64,000 nucleotides of DNA from Bin87 sp965116785 (lineage in GTDB: Bacteria; Chloroflexota; Dehalococcoidia; Lucifugimonadales; UBA3495): contig OZ220731.1 in NCBI GenBank assembly GCA_965116785.1, positions 4,154,001 through 4,218,000 on the forward strand. Reading direction: 5' to 3'. This document shows, in pieces, positions 54,901-63,972 of this stretch (positions are counted from its first letter, which is position 1; each line of letters opens with the position of its first letter). The notes under the pieces are model-generated. The model did no database searches. It was given only the letters and a program-made list of their open reading frames with translations, and was not told the DNA's origin. The translations under genes and the position numbers were made by a program.

Positions 54901-56623
54901 TCCCGTTCTCCGCGTCCTCGTTCCGGTTGTTGATCCCGACCACGGTGAACGCGACCTGCTCGGTCGTGGCATCCCCGCTGGGTCCACCGTCGCTCACGCC
55001 CAATTCTGCTATTGGCCCTACGTGAAAGATGGTGCGGCCTGTGCCCCTGAACACGCTCGGGCCGGTTAAGGTCGCGTGGGTGAGGTCCGCTGTGAAGTCC
55101 AACAGGTAGGTGCCCAGTTTTTCAAACTCTACCAAACGGACGGTTGTGGCAGTGGATGCAGAGGATAGCGAATAATTGGTCGATCTCTTGAACGTCCAGG
55201 AATTTCCACTATCCAAAGCCCATAACGCGGTGCCGGTAGTCCTCGAGCGGACCGATATTTTGCCTGGTGGGGGACCCCCATCTAACCGGGAAGCCGTGTA
55301 GGTGACCTGATAATGGGTCCAGTTTTCGAGGTAATTGTTGATAGGACTTCGGACAAAACCAACCTTTACCCCGCTCCTGGTGCCGGTGAAGTCGGGATCT
55401 TCGTCGGTGGCGGTTTGCCAAGAGACGGTGGTGCCGTTGGTGACGCTCCCGCCGTCAGCGTCAAACACTCGCCCGGGCTCATCTTTGACATGGATGACAG
55501 GAGAAACATCGCGGATATTGCCATCGATGCTGGTCAAAACTCTGACGTCCACCTCAGCTGCGGTGTCGCAGGCGTTGTCCGCAACGCTGCTGCGGCAGGC
55601 GTGCAGGGTCCAAACCGCGACAGTGCCGTCTTGGAAAACCTGCTCTGGAGGTACTCCCAAACACAAAGACGCCACGTTGTCCGATATGTCGTCGTCGTAG
55701 GGGCCGGCGCCTGGCGGGGGATTCCCGGTTATCGTCGCCGTCAGGCACTGGTCATTCACAACGGCGTCGTCTGCTACCCGGACCGGCAATGTCACGGAAT
55801 GTTCACGTTTCCAGTCGGAAAATTTCAACGTCCCGATGTTGAATGTACCGTCGTTGTATGCCACCGAGGATGCTCTGGTGGCCGGATCGTAAGTTGGGCT
55901 GCCGTCAACAGTCAGACCGTCGGTCAGCTCGATGGCAACCTGTTGGTCAATCACGGCGTAACGATTGAAACGATCGGTGAGTTGCTTTGCCGTGATGGTG
56001 AAATTGACGGTGTCGCCCGATGAAGGTGAGTGTTCATCCACCGACACCGCGACGGTAAAATCCGACGCGGCCTGGTTGTTGGCCGAATCGCGCTGATTGG
56101 TGAGCGACGACCAAATCCGGGTGTAATTGTTTCCTTTGCGGGAATCGCTCTCAAAGGATGATGTGGTCGCCTCCCCGACGTAAGCATGTACATATTCGCG
56201 CGCGTCAAAAGCATTCACGCCAGATCTTTTGTGGAAAACGCTCACAGTTACCTCTTCTCGCTGCAACCCCCCGAGTTTGTCGATGGTCCAGCGGAGGGAG
56301 CGCCTGTCGTTCTCCAGAGACTCTCTACCGATGGGCACATCAATTATCGATGAGAAATAGCTCAGATTTTTGGGATATACGATACTTACTACGACTTCCA
56401 CGTCGTAAGCGGTCCTAACTCCGTGGTTCACGACCACAATCTTTAGATGTCGCGATCCCGGATGCTCCCTCTTGATGGCTTCCAAGGCCAACCCCACGTC
56501 CACGTGGTCGTCATCACTCCCTTGGGCACGAACGACACGCTCGCCGAACAACACGGCGATCAGCGCGGCAAGTACCACGACTATCGCGATAAACCGGATG
56601 TGATATTTCCGACGAGCGGACAT
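51983..56623 (-). CDS. Giant secreted protein with seven fibronectin type III modules
   Basis: A 1,546-residue protein; GAGG before ATG 56623. Signal peptide YHIRFIAIVVVLAALIAVLFGERVVRA. The N-terminal half contains DUF11-like stretches (LSYFSSIIDVPIG, VNFTITAKQLTD, LDFTADLTHATL, VVGINNRNEDAENGKIVVELPAG). From about residue 720 come seven FN3 modules, most beginning like PGAPTGVSASPDGDTAIDVSW and holding YYRVxAxNxxGxGxWS. The last 140 residues (PTTITVDEGDTVSYTIRLGTA) are a Calx-beta-like domain ending at the stop. No sorting motif. Probably a surface adhesin or matrix protein. Confidence 0.85.
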   Translation of the reverse strand: MSARRKYHIRFIAIVVVLAALIAVLFGERVVRAQGSDDDHVDVGLALEAIKREHPGSRHLKIVVVNHGVRTAYDVEVVVSIVYPKNLSYFSSIIDVPIGRESLENDRRSLRWTIDKLGGLQREEVTVSVFHKRSGVNAFDAREYVHAYVGEATTSSFESDSRKGNNYTRIWSSLTNQRDSANNQAASDFTVAVSVDEHSPSSGDTVNFTITAKQLTDRFNRYAVIDQQVAIELTDGLTVDGSPTYDPATRASSVAYNDGTFNIGTLKFSDWKREHSVTLPVRVADDAVVNDQCLTATITGNPPPGAGPYDDDISDNVASLCLGVPPEQVFQDGTVAVWTLHACRSSVADNACDTAAEVDVRVLTSIDGNIRDVSPVIHVKDEPGRVFDADGGSVTNGTTVSWQTATDEDPDFTGTRSGVKVGFVRSPINNYLENWTHYQVTYTASRLDGGPPPGKISVRSRTTGTALWALDSGNSWTFKRSTNYSLSSASTATTVRLVEFEKLGTYLLDFTADLTHATLTGPSVFRGTGRTIFHVGPIAELGVSDGGPSGDATTEQVAFTVVGINNRNEDAENGKIVVELPAGTAGLTTVPVNVGTFDRSANPPTWTWDIHDLELGDRRKSRGLPESVSVTLVVEAVTAGKTATAKVVYDPYEVCIGSDGSTLAHTTEATCVADTASGGTWHEGTVYDYNTDNNTATITARAGWDGDDGPTWQTPAIHAPAVGLEWNEIRFLYGLPVKGYEIQWSTNGVSGWTQLETDLPLEVLVDTTIQSGITRFYRVRAINEAGVHGPWSQPIIARTGTTSAPGAPTGVSASPDGDTAIDVSWTAPLDDGGTPITRYDVQWSPDGSSNWRTAGNTPDGATLTFKNSGMTFGTTRYYRVAARNSRGLGPWSDPPYASATTLSGVPGQPRLTVRATDANTIALTWTKPADNGDPITRYEIQWSEDGSSGWTQLATPGPSDTSYDDAGLDPGTRRYYRLRARNGIGNGSWSRTVNALTPPAMPSAPTLYAASDGENAINLSWDPPADDGGADITGYELHVSINSGVNYSRLTSLSATARSYVHRGLKPGDERYYQLRARNRAGWGEFSGSASAVTLTGVPTAPGLTARANGSTEIRLTWTDPDDRGSDITNYDLQQSDDGEDWHSLGGVIPADDLEYLHSGLSGGTRKYYRIRAVNGNGEGQWSATRNARTDAGGPDAPVLSLSVASDNQIDLTWTVPADNGSRIRGYWVERSVDGSAPWERLRSSGTSTTYSDDSLYRGMTRYYRVAATNSAGAGAYSNVASATTTGDPATAPSAPTFCRLSDVNRNQVSLAWDPPADDGGAPVSGYEYRVTYPGVDGSTQRVEGTTSSTSARISGLTSDGSYLFRVRAVNPVGKGEWSSDILATLWPSLSGSVRVSPTTITVDEGDTVSYTIRLGTAPPHPVEVLISTQGFEGAADIEDAASAYSGRVLIPSGWTHPGDEDWSGFTHNWSRGVPVTFTAPEDSDNADDVTVIDHYVIAVPYDNYYPCQDAADVEKCSDDWDAAWTKSPYQSLTGASVKITVRDND

Positions 56624-56681
56624 GTTTCCTCGCTCCGGGTGAGGCCGGATTTCGGAGTCATCGTATCTATCTATTTATCTA

Positions 56682-56715
56682 TTGGGGCCGGGCCGACACA
56701 CCGGCCCGGCCCCAA
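56682..56715 (-). terminator. Strong terminator-like hairpin
   Basis: TTGGGGCCGGGCC (56682-56694) and GGCCCGGCCCCAA (56703-56715) form a perfect 13-bp stem with an eight-base loop. It lies just after the stop of the choice-of-anchor gene, minus strand, and is followed by an A/T-rich stretch. Confidence 0.75.
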
Positions 56716-56737
56716 CATTGTCAGCGCCTGGGTGTCA

Positions 56738-58840
56738 CTACCATGTCACCGTGATTGACGGGGCCATGGCGGTGGCTATACGTGCTCCGTTTTGGGTCGT
56801 GGTGTACCAGACCTGAGCGGTGTACGTGTAGGCTCCGGCACCGGATTGTCTGGTTGTGGACCACGTGAACGTGGCGGTTCCGTCCTCGGGTTCCGTCCAG
56901 GAATTTCCACCCAGGTTGGCAGCCCTTCCGCTACCCGAATGAGTTTCGCCGACGGCAATTCCCAGGAGATTTGCGGCCGTGACTCCGGAGGGTAGATTAT
57001 TAGCCGTGACCGTGAAGGTTGCCGTCAAATCCCCACTTTGGTCGTCGGAGTCTGCGGTCGGTTCCGTCGCGGTGAATGTGATATCGAACCCGTCCGGGTC
57101 GTCCACGATGGTTATCTGAACCGGTATGGTGTCGTCCGTGCGGGTATCGGTGTTGCCGCTAGGGTCCTTGCTGTCCCGCACGTGCAACTCGAGGTCGATC
57201 CCCGCCGAAGTGATGTCAAGGTCAAGAATGGCATTGTTGGCCACCTTGATCTGTGCCCCACCCGGGACATTTTCCACGGCGAAGTCGCCGGCATGTGAAC
57301 CGGACAAGCTGTAATGCAGGGTGTCCCCGGCGTCCGGATCTTTCACCAGCACCGGATCGCCCACGTGGGTCCCAGCCGGTGAGTTCTCGGCAACGGAACG
57401 CGCGACCATGAACATCGGGTTCGTATTGCCGCTGCTCGCTACCGTGACCGTGCTGGTTGCCATATTGTTTTCCGGGTCCTGATCCAGCACCGCCACTTCG
57501 TGATGTCTCACCTTCTCATGAGCGGAAAGCGTCGCTTTCACGGCCAACTCCTGCCCACGGGTGTTCGCGTCAACCGTAGCCGTAATGGTCAGGGTTTTTG
57601 AGCCGCCCTTGACCAATTCACCAATGGTCCAGACGCCGGAGTCGTAGTCTGTTCCAGTGGCTGCAACGTCGGACGAGTAGGTCAACCCTTCGGGCAGAGT
57701 GACGTCCGCCTTGGTCTTGGGCGCCGGGTTCGGGCCGGCATTGCTGGCGGTAAGGGTGATGGTGACGTCATTGCCGGGCGAGGGATTCGCCGGGGCGACC
57801 TCCATTGTGACCCCCAGGTCGGCCTCTGCGCCCACGTGGAGAATGTACTCCCGCACGTCTCCGGACACGCTGGTTTCACCGGTTTCCGGATCTACCCCGC
57901 CTGCTCTGGGGTGGCCTTTGACGTGTACTTGGAACTCGTACGTGCCGGGACTGGTGAAGAACCACATGGGGCGTTCGTATTTCCCGGGCATCACCGAGAT
58001 CACGTTGTGATCCAGGTTGAAGGTATTCCATTTGGCCGTGTACTCGGTCTCGTCGGTTGCGTCGCTTTCAGGGGCGTCATACACGAGCACGTACCTCTTG
58101 TCCTGCTCGTCGATGTCTATCTGGTGGACGTGATCCAAAAAGAAATCAACAGCGCCGCCGTCTGCGCCACTGGCATCAACCCAGTCCGTCGGGTTCAACA
58201 GGGTTGCGGAGTAGCTGATGCACAGATCATCGTCTCCGGCGGTGCCGTCAGGAGGGCACGCCGGCAGCACCCATATCATGCCGTCGCCCACACCGTCACC
58301 AATTTCGTCATCATCGGTGTCGATGTTCTCCGCGTTGTCCGCTTCCCACACCTCGGGATACGCGGTCTCCGTGTAGGCGGTGCCTTCTTCGTTCAAATCG
58401 ACCTTGTAACTGTTCGGGACGTGAATGACGGTTTCTTCAATGTTGATGTTGGACGCAGAACGGTCATGAGTATCGGTATACTCACCGGTAGGTTCACCGT
58501 CTTCGTCAAGTATCTCCTCGCGCGTGTGCGTAACCGTAGGTGGGCAGGGGTTGTTGGTCAGTTCCTCCTCGCCCGGGTTCCAGTACACGTCGAAGAGGGC
58601 GATGTGGCCGGAGGAGACCGCCGCCGCCGGGTTCGTTGAGCAAGCCTCGCGAATCGGCGATGCATCGATTGGCGTTTGTTGCGGCTGCGGCAGTAGGTGT
58701 CCGCCGCCGCTATCGGAGGCGAGGGTTGCGCTGGTTGCCTGGGCGGGACCGCTGCCGGCCAGCAGCATGACGGTGGCCACGGCGGCGATGGCCAGGGCTG
58801 CCACCGCCATGACGGAAATTTGCGTTGGTTTGGCTCTCAT
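56738..58840 (-). CDS. Secreted surface protein: choice-of-anchor M, DUF11 and cadherin-like domains
   Basis: A 700-residue protein; start ATG 58840 (in-frame upstream starts exist). Signal peptide: ISVMAVAALAIAAVATVMLL followed by AQA. The first 330 residues match choice-of-anchor M proteins (GHIALFDVYWNPGEEEL, HVHQIDID, PMWFFTSPGTYEFQVHVKG). Residues about 340-470 are a DUF11/CARDB module (ADLGVTMEVAPANPSPGNDVT), 480-590 a cadherin-type domain (VAENSPAGTHVGDPVLVKDPDAGDTLHYSLSG), and the C-terminus a beta domain with YTYTAQVWYTT. It likely contributes to the cell surface. It is co-oriented with the FN3 giant but separated from it by a terminator. Confidence 0.8.
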   Translation of the reverse strand: MRAKPTQISVMAVAALAIAAVATVMLLAGSGPAQATSATLASDSGGGHLLPQPQQTPIDASPIREACSTNPAAAVSSGHIALFDVYWNPGEEELTNNPCPPTVTHTREEILDEDGEPTGEYTDTHDRSASNINIEETVIHVPNSYKVDLNEEGTAYTETAYPEVWEADNAENIDTDDDEIGDGVGDGMIWVLPACPPDGTAGDDDLCISYSATLLNPTDWVDASGADGGAVDFFLDHVHQIDIDEQDKRYVLVYDAPESDATDETEYTAKWNTFNLDHNVISVMPGKYERPMWFFTSPGTYEFQVHVKGHPRAGGVDPETGETSVSGDVREYILHVGAEADLGVTMEVAPANPSPGNDVTITLTASNAGPNPAPKTKADVTLPEGLTYSSDVAATGTDYDSGVWTIGELVKGGSKTLTITATVDANTRGQELAVKATLSAHEKVRHHEVAVLDQDPENNMATSTVTVASSGNTNPMFMVARSVAENSPAGTHVGDPVLVKDPDAGDTLHYSLSGSHAGDFAVENVPGGAQIKVANNAILDLDITSAGIDLELHVRDSKDPSGNTDTRTDDTIPVQITIVDDPDGFDITFTATEPTADSDDQSGDLTATFTVTANNLPSGVTAANLLGIAVGETHSGSGRAANLGGNSWTEPEDGTATFTWSTTRQSGAGAYTYTAQVWYTTTQNGARIATAMAPSITVTW

Positions 58841-58879
58841 GCTATTTTTCACTCCGTATTCGTTTCCTTTTTGCAAGGG

Positions 58880-59839
58880 TTTCGGATGCTTGGGAGCAGT
58901 GCGCCGGGACGGTTACGACCCGGAGATGACTGGCATCGCACGCCGGTCTGAGCTGCTCCCTTTTCGCTTTGCGCCGGACGGGATGGTTGGTTTGTCCGAC
59001 GGCGTTTCCGTGTTCACACGTGGCATTGGTCTTGGTGCGCGTCGTCGCGTAAGGCCACCTCCGAGGCCGGCGCGTTGTGATTTGACTGGCGCCTGGTATG
59101 CCGTCGCCCGGGCAGCACAATCGGCTGGCCCGAGGCGAAACTCGTGGGCTGATGGTTCAGGCAAAGTGCTGCGCGCTGTTCGCGAGGTAACGAAGGTGGT
59201 GTTTGCGCTTCGTTTTTCGCGGTTTCCGTCAGCAACGGGCCTGTGAGTATGTGAAATGGAAGGCATATAAATTTGCCCGATGCAGGCAGAGCGTTGACGT
59301 TCTTATTGCGCCACTTCGCCGGATTCGTCTGGTGGCGCCTGTTTCTGCCTGCTGGCTGGTATTGAGCCTGGGTATCAGATATTCGGTCTATGGAGATTGC
59401 CGGTCTGAATGTCTTGGTTGGGATTGGGCTTACCGGCTTCGGACGGTGGTTCCGGGTTCGTGGGCATGCTGGGGGAGCATAGCCCTGAACCCTGGGCAAC
59501 TGTGGTCTGCCGGTTGCCAGGGCGAACGCCGTCAGTTCGCCCTGAAAAGCGGGAAAATCGTATGCGATGGGGGACCCGCTGTCAATGGGCAGCGCATACG
59601 TGATATGTGTTTATTGCGATAATAATATGGCTTTGAACAGCGATTGGTTGGGGTGTCGGGTCGATTGCTTCGTGCCGATGTGTTTTTTGAATCTGGATGC
59701 GTGTGGATGCGAATGCGCCCATGTTGTCCCGTTGGAAGTGGAGGTGCATCCAGCTGTTGGTTGGTTGTTCCGGAGGCGTTCAGGCGGTTGCGTTGAGTTG
59801 CTACAATCTTTGCGAGCATTTAGGCGCCGGTGTAGCGGT
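58880..59839. other. Long region without a supported gene
   Basis: Nearly 1 kb between divergent genes, likely containing the promoter of the surface protein and that of the kinase-like fusion. Open frames are compositionally odd (Cys- and Trp-rich) and match nothing. The frame of the kinase fusion stays open up to 59567, but there is no similarity to its sister protein before 59840. Confidence 0.35.
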
Positions 59840-62215
59840 TTGAGCGAAATTGACCAACTGAGAAGTGAGAACGACGGGCTGCGCCGGCGCTTGTCGCGTC
59901 TGAGCGAGGTGAGCCGACGCATCAACGAGAGTCTCGACCTGGATACTGTACTCCAGGTGGTGCTGGACTCGGCGCGTGTGCTGACGGAAGCGCGCTACGG
60001 GGTCATCACGCTGGTGGACGAGGACGGCGGGTTTGAGGGATACCTGACGTCGGGGCTGGACGCTGGGGAGGCGCGCCGGCTGGATGAGATGCCCTCTGCT
60101 GAACTGTTCTACGGTTACCTGGGCAGCATCGACCGTCCGCTGCGGGTCGCTAACCTGGCGAGACATCTTTTGGAATTGGGGATGCCGGAGATGCACTCTC
60201 CAGTGCCGGCTGCGGCATTTTTGGCGGTGCCGGTTGTCCATGGGAGCAGCCGGCAGGGTTGCATCTATCTGGCTCGGGATGAGGGTCTTGGTGAATTCGG
60301 TCGAGAGGACGAGGAGACGTTGGTGATGTTCGCCGGTCAGGCGTCGTTGGTGATTGCCAATGCGCGGCGTTACCGGTTGGAGCGGGAAGCGCGTGCTGAC
60401 CTGGAAAGTCTGGTCAACACCGTGCCGGTGGGAGTGGTGGTCTTCGACGCGCGCTCGGGGGTGCCGTTATCGGTGAATCGTGAGGCGTTCAGGATGGTGG
60501 ACGTGCTGCGTGAGCCGCATCAGTCGGCGGAAGAACTGTTGGGTTTGCTGGCGTTCCGTCGCGCCGACGGCCGCGAGGTCTCTTTGAATGAGCTTTCTGT
60601 TGCAGAGGCGTTGAGCACGGCTGAGACGGTGTGGGCGGAGGAGATGACCTTGGAGGTACCGTCCGGTCGCAGCATAACGGCGCTCATCAATGCCACGCCG
60701 ATTCGCTCTGATGACGGGCAGTTGCGTTGTTTTGTGGTAACGCTGCAGGACCTGGCGCCGTTGGAGGAGCTGGTGCGACGTCGTGCGGATTTGCTGGGCA
60801 CGGTCAGCCGGGAGTTGCTGGCGCCGTTGACCTCGATAAAAGGTTCGGTGGACACGTTGTTGGAGTTGGCGCCGGAGTTGAGCCTGGCGGAGATGCGGCA
60901 ATTTTTCAGCATCATCCGGAGCCAATCCGACTACATGCGGGGCCTGGTGAGCGACCTTGCGGATGTGGCACGCATTGCCACGGGCGATTTGGCGGTATCG
61001 CCGGAGCCCGTCGAGCTGGGGTTGCTGGCAGAGGGGGCCAAAAGGCGTTTTGAATCGGGCGGAACGGGTAGCGTGGTCAGCGTGGAGCTGCCGTCGGAAC
61101 TGCCGTTGGTGATGGCGGACCGGGACCGCGTGGTGCATGCGGTGACCAACTTGCTGCACGTCGTGGCGCAGTATGCGCCGGAAGGTGTCACGCTGTTGCT
61201 GACTGCGGAGCAGCGAGACGCTTACGTTGCGGTCTCGGTGGTTGAGACGGATGCGGGTGTGAACGAGGGGGCAATGCCCGGCGTTTTGGGTTCTCTTGGC
61301 GCGGGCGCTCGGCTTGGGGGCAATTGGCTGCCGACCGGTAGTGGCCTGGGCATGGCGGTGTGTCGAGGAATCGTGGAGGCCCACGGAGGGCGGGTCTGGT
61401 TGGACGGTCATGGGCCTGGATTGGGCTCAAGACATATTTTTACGTTGCCCGCGGTTGATGAGGCTCCGTCCGTGGTTTCTCGCCCTGCGGCGGTCGGTGT
61501 GCGGGAAGGGGGCGCAGTTGGGATTCTGGTTGTGGTGGAGGAGCCGCAGTGGCTGCGCTACATCCGGGATACGCTGATGGACGCGGGATACGTTCCGGTG
61601 ATAGCCCGGGACGCTGGTGATGCACTCCGGCTGCTGGTTACGGAGAGGCCAAGCTTGGCGCTGTTGGATCTTTCGCTATCCGGTGGCGTGGCGTTGGAGT
61701 TGATGAGTTCGATAAGAGCTGCGTCGGGGGTGCCGGTGTTGCTGATGTCGGGGTACGGGCGTGACCGTGTGATGGAGAGCGCTCTGGAGGCGGGGGCAGC
61801 GGACTACCTGGTGAGGCCGTTCTCGCCGACTGAGTTGGTGGCGCGTGTGGGCGCGGCGCTGCGCCGTGGAATCGAGTTTGATGAAACGAGTCTGACGGGT
61901 TGGTATGAGCTTGGGGCCCTGGTCATTGACTACGACCGACGTGAGGTGCGGGTGTCGGGTGAGCTTGTTGAGCTCACCGCGATGGAGTACGACCTGATGA
62001 GAGAGCTGTCGTCGAATGCGGGTCGTGCGGTTGCCTATGACCAGATCATAAGGCGGGTATGGCGTCGTGGGGGTATGGGTCAGCGTGGTCTCGTGCGTAG
62101 CATGGTGAAGAATATCCGGCGCAAGCTGGGTGACGATGTGGCGAGTCCGTCGTACATCATCACGGTGCCTCGGGTTGGGTACCGCATGGGCAAGGTGGAC
62201 GCCGTGAAGGAGTAG
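59840..62215 (+). CDS. Degenerate GAF-kinase-receiver-winged-helix fusion (pseudokinase)
   Basis: Start TTG 59840 is chosen because from there the protein is collinear with the sister at 39351; an ATG at 59627 is also open. It has the same order: GAF, PAS-like, HisKA/HATPase, receiver, winged helix (791 residues). Catalytic residues are changed: H-box is SRELLAPLTS (Arg for His), N-box NLLHVVAQYA (no second Asn), the DxGxG loop is ETDAGVN; GSGLGMAVCRG remains. In the receiver, the acidic pair is EE (VVVEEPQ), Asp in LLDLSLSGG remains, and the Lys is Arg (VRPFS). The winged helix is well kept (ELTAMEYDLMRELSSNAGRAVAYDQIIRRVW). It probably binds DNA without phosphorelay, perhaps with a GAF-bound signal. 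Confidence 0.8.
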   Translation: MSEIDQLRSENDGLRRRLSRLSEVSRRINESLDLDTVLQVVLDSARVLTEARYGVITLVDEDGGFEGYLTSGLDAGEARRLDEMPSAELFYGYLGSIDRPLRVANLARHLLELGMPEMHSPVPAAAFLAVPVVHGSSRQGCIYLARDEGLGEFGREDEETLVMFAGQASLVIANARRYRLEREARADLESLVNTVPVGVVVFDARSGVPLSVNREAFRMVDVLREPHQSAEELLGLLAFRRADGREVSLNELSVAEALSTAETVWAEEMTLEVPSGRSITALINATPIRSDDGQLRCFVVTLQDLAPLEELVRRRADLLGTVSRELLAPLTSIKGSVDTLLELAPELSLAEMRQFFSIIRSQSDYMRGLVSDLADVARIATGDLAVSPEPVELGLLAEGAKRRFESGGTGSVVSVELPSELPLVMADRDRVVHAVTNLLHVVAQYAPEGVTLLLTAEQRDAYVAVSVVETDAGVNEGAMPGVLGSLGAGARLGGNWLPTGSGLGMAVCRGIVEAHGGRVWLDGHGPGLGSRHIFTLPAVDEAPSVVSRPAAVGVREGGAVGILVVVEEPQWLRYIRDTLMDAGYVPVIARDAGDALRLLVTERPSLALLDLSLSGGVALELMSSIRAASGVPVLLMSGYGRDRVMESALEAGAADYLVRPFSPTELVARVGAALRRGIEFDETSLTGWYELGALVIDYDRREVRVSGELVELTAMEYDLMRELSSNAGRAVAYDQIIRRVWRRGGMGQRGLVRSMVKNIRRKLGDDVASPSYIITVPRVGYRMGKVDAVKE

Positions 62216-62346
62216 CCGTTTCCGTTCTGCGGAGGGTTGGCAACTGTTCAAGATTTGGTGGGTGATGGTAGGTCACGGTTGTTTATGGTCCGATCAGGCG
62301 ACGCGGACTGGCAGCATCGGAACCGGAGTTCTGGTATCCTGTAGCC

Positions 62347-63972
62347 ATGGTAGCCGGCAAGAGTAACAGCCAGACATCGACGCGAAGTGGTTCAAGCACT
62401 GAACCGCGAACCGCCACTTATCAAACGCGGGTCAGCGAGTACGCGGGCACTGATCGTGAGGCCGGCGACGGGGCGTTGTCGGCCTACGCTGAGCTCTATG
62501 GACGTGTCCAGCGGAAGTTGTTCGCCGAGGTGGCGGCGGGCCGTTCGGCGACGGCGCTGAAGAGCCCGTACCTGAAGCGGTACGGAATACTGGCGCGGAC
62601 GTTCAACGGTGTGCGGATGTCGCTGGAGGGGAAAGTGGTGTCGGTCAAGGAGCAGCAGAAGCTGCGGTTGGACAGCCTGGGCTGGCGGATAGCTCGTGCC
62701 GAGGGGCAGATCGCCAATGCTGCTGAGCGTGGCAGATGGGACCAGGTACACCAGAAACGGCGTCGCCTAAATGGTCTCCAAAGCAGGCTGACGGCGCTGG
62801 AAGCGGATATTGAGGCGGGACGGGTGAGGTTGTGCTTCGGGTCCAAGCGTCTGTGGAGGAAGCAGCATCACCTGGAGCAGAACGGCTACGCCAGTCATGA
62901 GGAGTGGGTCAGGGACTGGCGGGAAGCCCGCAGGGACGAGTTCTTCGTGCTGGGCAGCCGGGACGAGACGGGAGGATGCCAGCTGTGCGTGGCCGCCGTG
63001 GCCGACGACGGCACGCTGACATTGAGGCTACGGATGCCCGACTGCTTGGCGCCGCAGCACGGGAAGTACCTGACCATTGAGGGCGTGCGATTTGCCTACG
63101 GCCACGAGCAGGTGCTGGCGGCGCTGGACAGCAACGCCGAGTACGGCCGGTATCGTCGCCAGCATGGCGAGCAGGCGGCCCGGGCGACCACCCTGGGTCA
63201 GGCCATCAGCTACCGGTTCAAGCGGGACGAGAAGGGCTGGCGGGTGTTCGCCACCACCGACCTGATGGACGTGCCGATGGTAACCGACCAGCGTCGCGGC
63301 GCCGTCGGCGTGGACCTGAACGCCGACCACCTGGCGGTCGGTGAGACCGGCGCCAGCGGCAACTACGTCAACGCCTTCAGCGTGCCGCTGGTGACCCACG
63401 GCAAGGCTCGGCACCAGGCCGAGGCCATCATCGGCGACGCCGTGGCCAGGGTGGTGGCCTACGCCCGCGAGATGGGCAAGCCCATCGTCATCGAACAACT
63501 GGACTTCCGTCAGAAGCAGGCTGCCCTGGAGGGCGAGAGCCGCAAGTATAGCCGGATGCTGTCATCCTTCAGCTACGGCAGGATCAAAGCGTACTTTCTC
63601 TCTCGCGGCTACCGCCAGGGAGTGGAGGTGCGTCAGGTCAACCCGGCCTTCAGTTCGGTGATTGGTCGGGTGAAGTTCATGGAACGTTACGGGCTCAGCG
63701 TTCACCAGGCGGCGGCTCTGGTGCTGGCCCGACGTTTGCTCGGCTGTTCCGAGCGCATCCCCCGCCGGTGGGTTGCTCCCGTCGGCAATGGCGTTCACGT
63801 CGCCTTCACCGTACCCGCGAGGAAGCGAGTGAAGCACGTGTGGACGTACTGGGGTGCGGTTTCGGGACAGCTGAGACCGGCGCTTGCAGCGCAACACCGG
63901 CTGGGGACGCGGAGACGCCGACCCAATCCGGTTCAGGCTGCCATACGGGCACAGGCTCGGGTGGTGGCTTGA
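62347..63972 (+). CDS. tnpB: TnpB-family RNA-guided nuclease-like protein, copy F
   Basis: An intact 541-residue protein, with the same start context as copies B and C (TGTAGCC ATG). RuvC-like blocks: GAVGVDLNADHLAV (Asp), PIVIEQLDFRQKQ (Glu), LSVHQAAALVLARRLLG (no third Asp). Compared with copy B, it is divergent mainly in the N-terminal third and the C-terminal tail (AAIRAQARVVA). It lies 131 bases downstream of the degenerate kinase fusion. No tnpA. Likely mobile with helper transposase. Confidence 0.87.
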   Translation: MVAGKSNSQTSTRSGSSTEPRTATYQTRVSEYAGTDREAGDGALSAYAELYGRVQRKLFAEVAAGRSATALKSPYLKRYGILARTFNGVRMSLEGKVVSVKEQQKLRLDSLGWRIARAEGQIANAAERGRWDQVHQKRRRLNGLQSRLTALEADIEAGRVRLCFGSKRLWRKQHHLEQNGYASHEEWVRDWREARRDEFFVLGSRDETGGCQLCVAAVADDGTLTLRLRMPDCLAPQHGKYLTIEGVRFAYGHEQVLAALDSNAEYGRYRRQHGEQAARATTLGQAISYRFKRDEKGWRVFATTDLMDVPMVTDQRRGAVGVDLNADHLAVGETGASGNYVNAFSVPLVTHGKARHQAEAIIGDAVARVVAYAREMGKPIVIEQLDFRQKQAALEGESRKYSRMLSSFSYGRIKAYFLSRGYRQGVEVRQVNPAFSSVIGRVKFMERYGLSVHQAAALVLARRLLGCSERIPRRWVAPVGNGVHVAFTVPARKRVKHVWTYWGAVSGQLRPALAAQHRLGTRRRRPNPVQAAIRAQARVVA

